The translations under genes and the position numbers were made by a program. Below the pieces are notes generated by a model. The model did no database searches. It saw only the letters and a list, made by a program, of their open reading frames with translations, and was not told the origin of the DNA. From assembly GCA_012295275.1 (NCBI GenBank), contig CM022677.1:13941037-14005036 (forward strand): a stretch of DNA of 64,000 bases. The letters run 5' to 3'. The DNA is from Chrysomallon squamiferum. Its lineage: Eukaryota > Mollusca > Gastropoda > Neomphalida > Peltospiridae. This document shows, piece after piece, positions 63,703 through 64,000 of the stretch. Numbering within the stretch: the stretch's first letter is position 1; every line of letters starts with the position of its first letter.

Positions 63703-64000
63703 TCCACCCTCCCTACAAGATTAATGTCCTTTTCATTGTATACTGAAAAATGATGGTCCTTCATATTAAATTATTTTTATTATTAACAGAAATAGCACTA
63801 CACCGAAAAGCGTGATATGCTAGATGAAGATTGTAGTTACTATTGTATTGATGTTACTGACAATATGTGATATTTTATTTGTATGACCATAGTAACATGA
63901 GATTCCGCGACATAATTTACATCTCTCTCTACATGAAATTAGATGATTAAACTAAAATTCAGAGATTATTTATCAAATTATGTAATTAAAAATATATCTG
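63698..64000. other. Non-coding end of window
   Basis: AT-rich; nothing recognised. Confidence 0.5.

Overview
This window reads as nuclear DNA of an animal, most likely a mollusc or other lophotrochozoan. It is very AT-rich and intron-rich, with GT-AG splice sites around recognisable exons. It is crowded with simple-sequence repeats, minisatellites and DNA-transposon relics, and carries a RING / coiled-coil / beta-propeller gene of a kind that is expanded in molluscs. There is no bacterial gene organisation. Species cannot be fixed from the sequence alone.

Layout. (1) 0.6-2.3 kb, minus: decayed exons of a gene resembling the IRAG/JAW1 (MRVI1) family. (2) 2.5-12.8 kb: non-coding; an inverted-repeat element, a tandem duplication of about 1 kb, relatives of a fold-back repeat, and a degenerate telomere-like tract. 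(3) 14.5-16.0 kb: a near-complete Tc1-type transposon, dead by frameshift and by loss of a catalytic Asp. (4) 18.5-20.6 kb, plus: the one convincing intact gene, a two-exon RING, coiled-coil, propeller protein of 594 residues without a B-box. (5) 24.0-25.6 kb, minus: MCC-like exons, one frameshifted. (6) 26.0-26.2 kb: a 200-base assembly gap. (7) 26.2-29.9 kb, plus: a second, inverted copy of the IRAG-like locus, joined at an (ATT)n tract to a broken copy of the RING gene (30.0-30.4 kb). (8) 30.7-33.2 kb: a minisatellite with a 67-71 bp unit and a 134 bp dimeric sub-array. (9) 33.2-34 kb: a LINE 3' fragment and a second inverted-repeat element. (10) 36.2-36.9 kb: a fold-back repeat. (11) 37.7-38.2 kb: a prolyl-4-hydroxylase alpha pseudogene. 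(12) 38-48 kb: almost empty. (13) 48-59 kb, minus: scattered exon-like blocks of one or more genes I cannot name, interrupted by MULE/FLYWCH transposase relics, minisatellites and a LINE tail. (14) 60-61 kb: the fullest copy of the inverted-repeat element. (15) 61-63.3 kb: two satellite arrays flanking a decayed thrombospondin type-1 cluster.

Taken together the window is a graveyard of gene fragments assembled by local, often inverted, duplication, with breakpoints falling in microsatellites, plus one apparently functional RING gene. I see no operon-like or co-working gene set.
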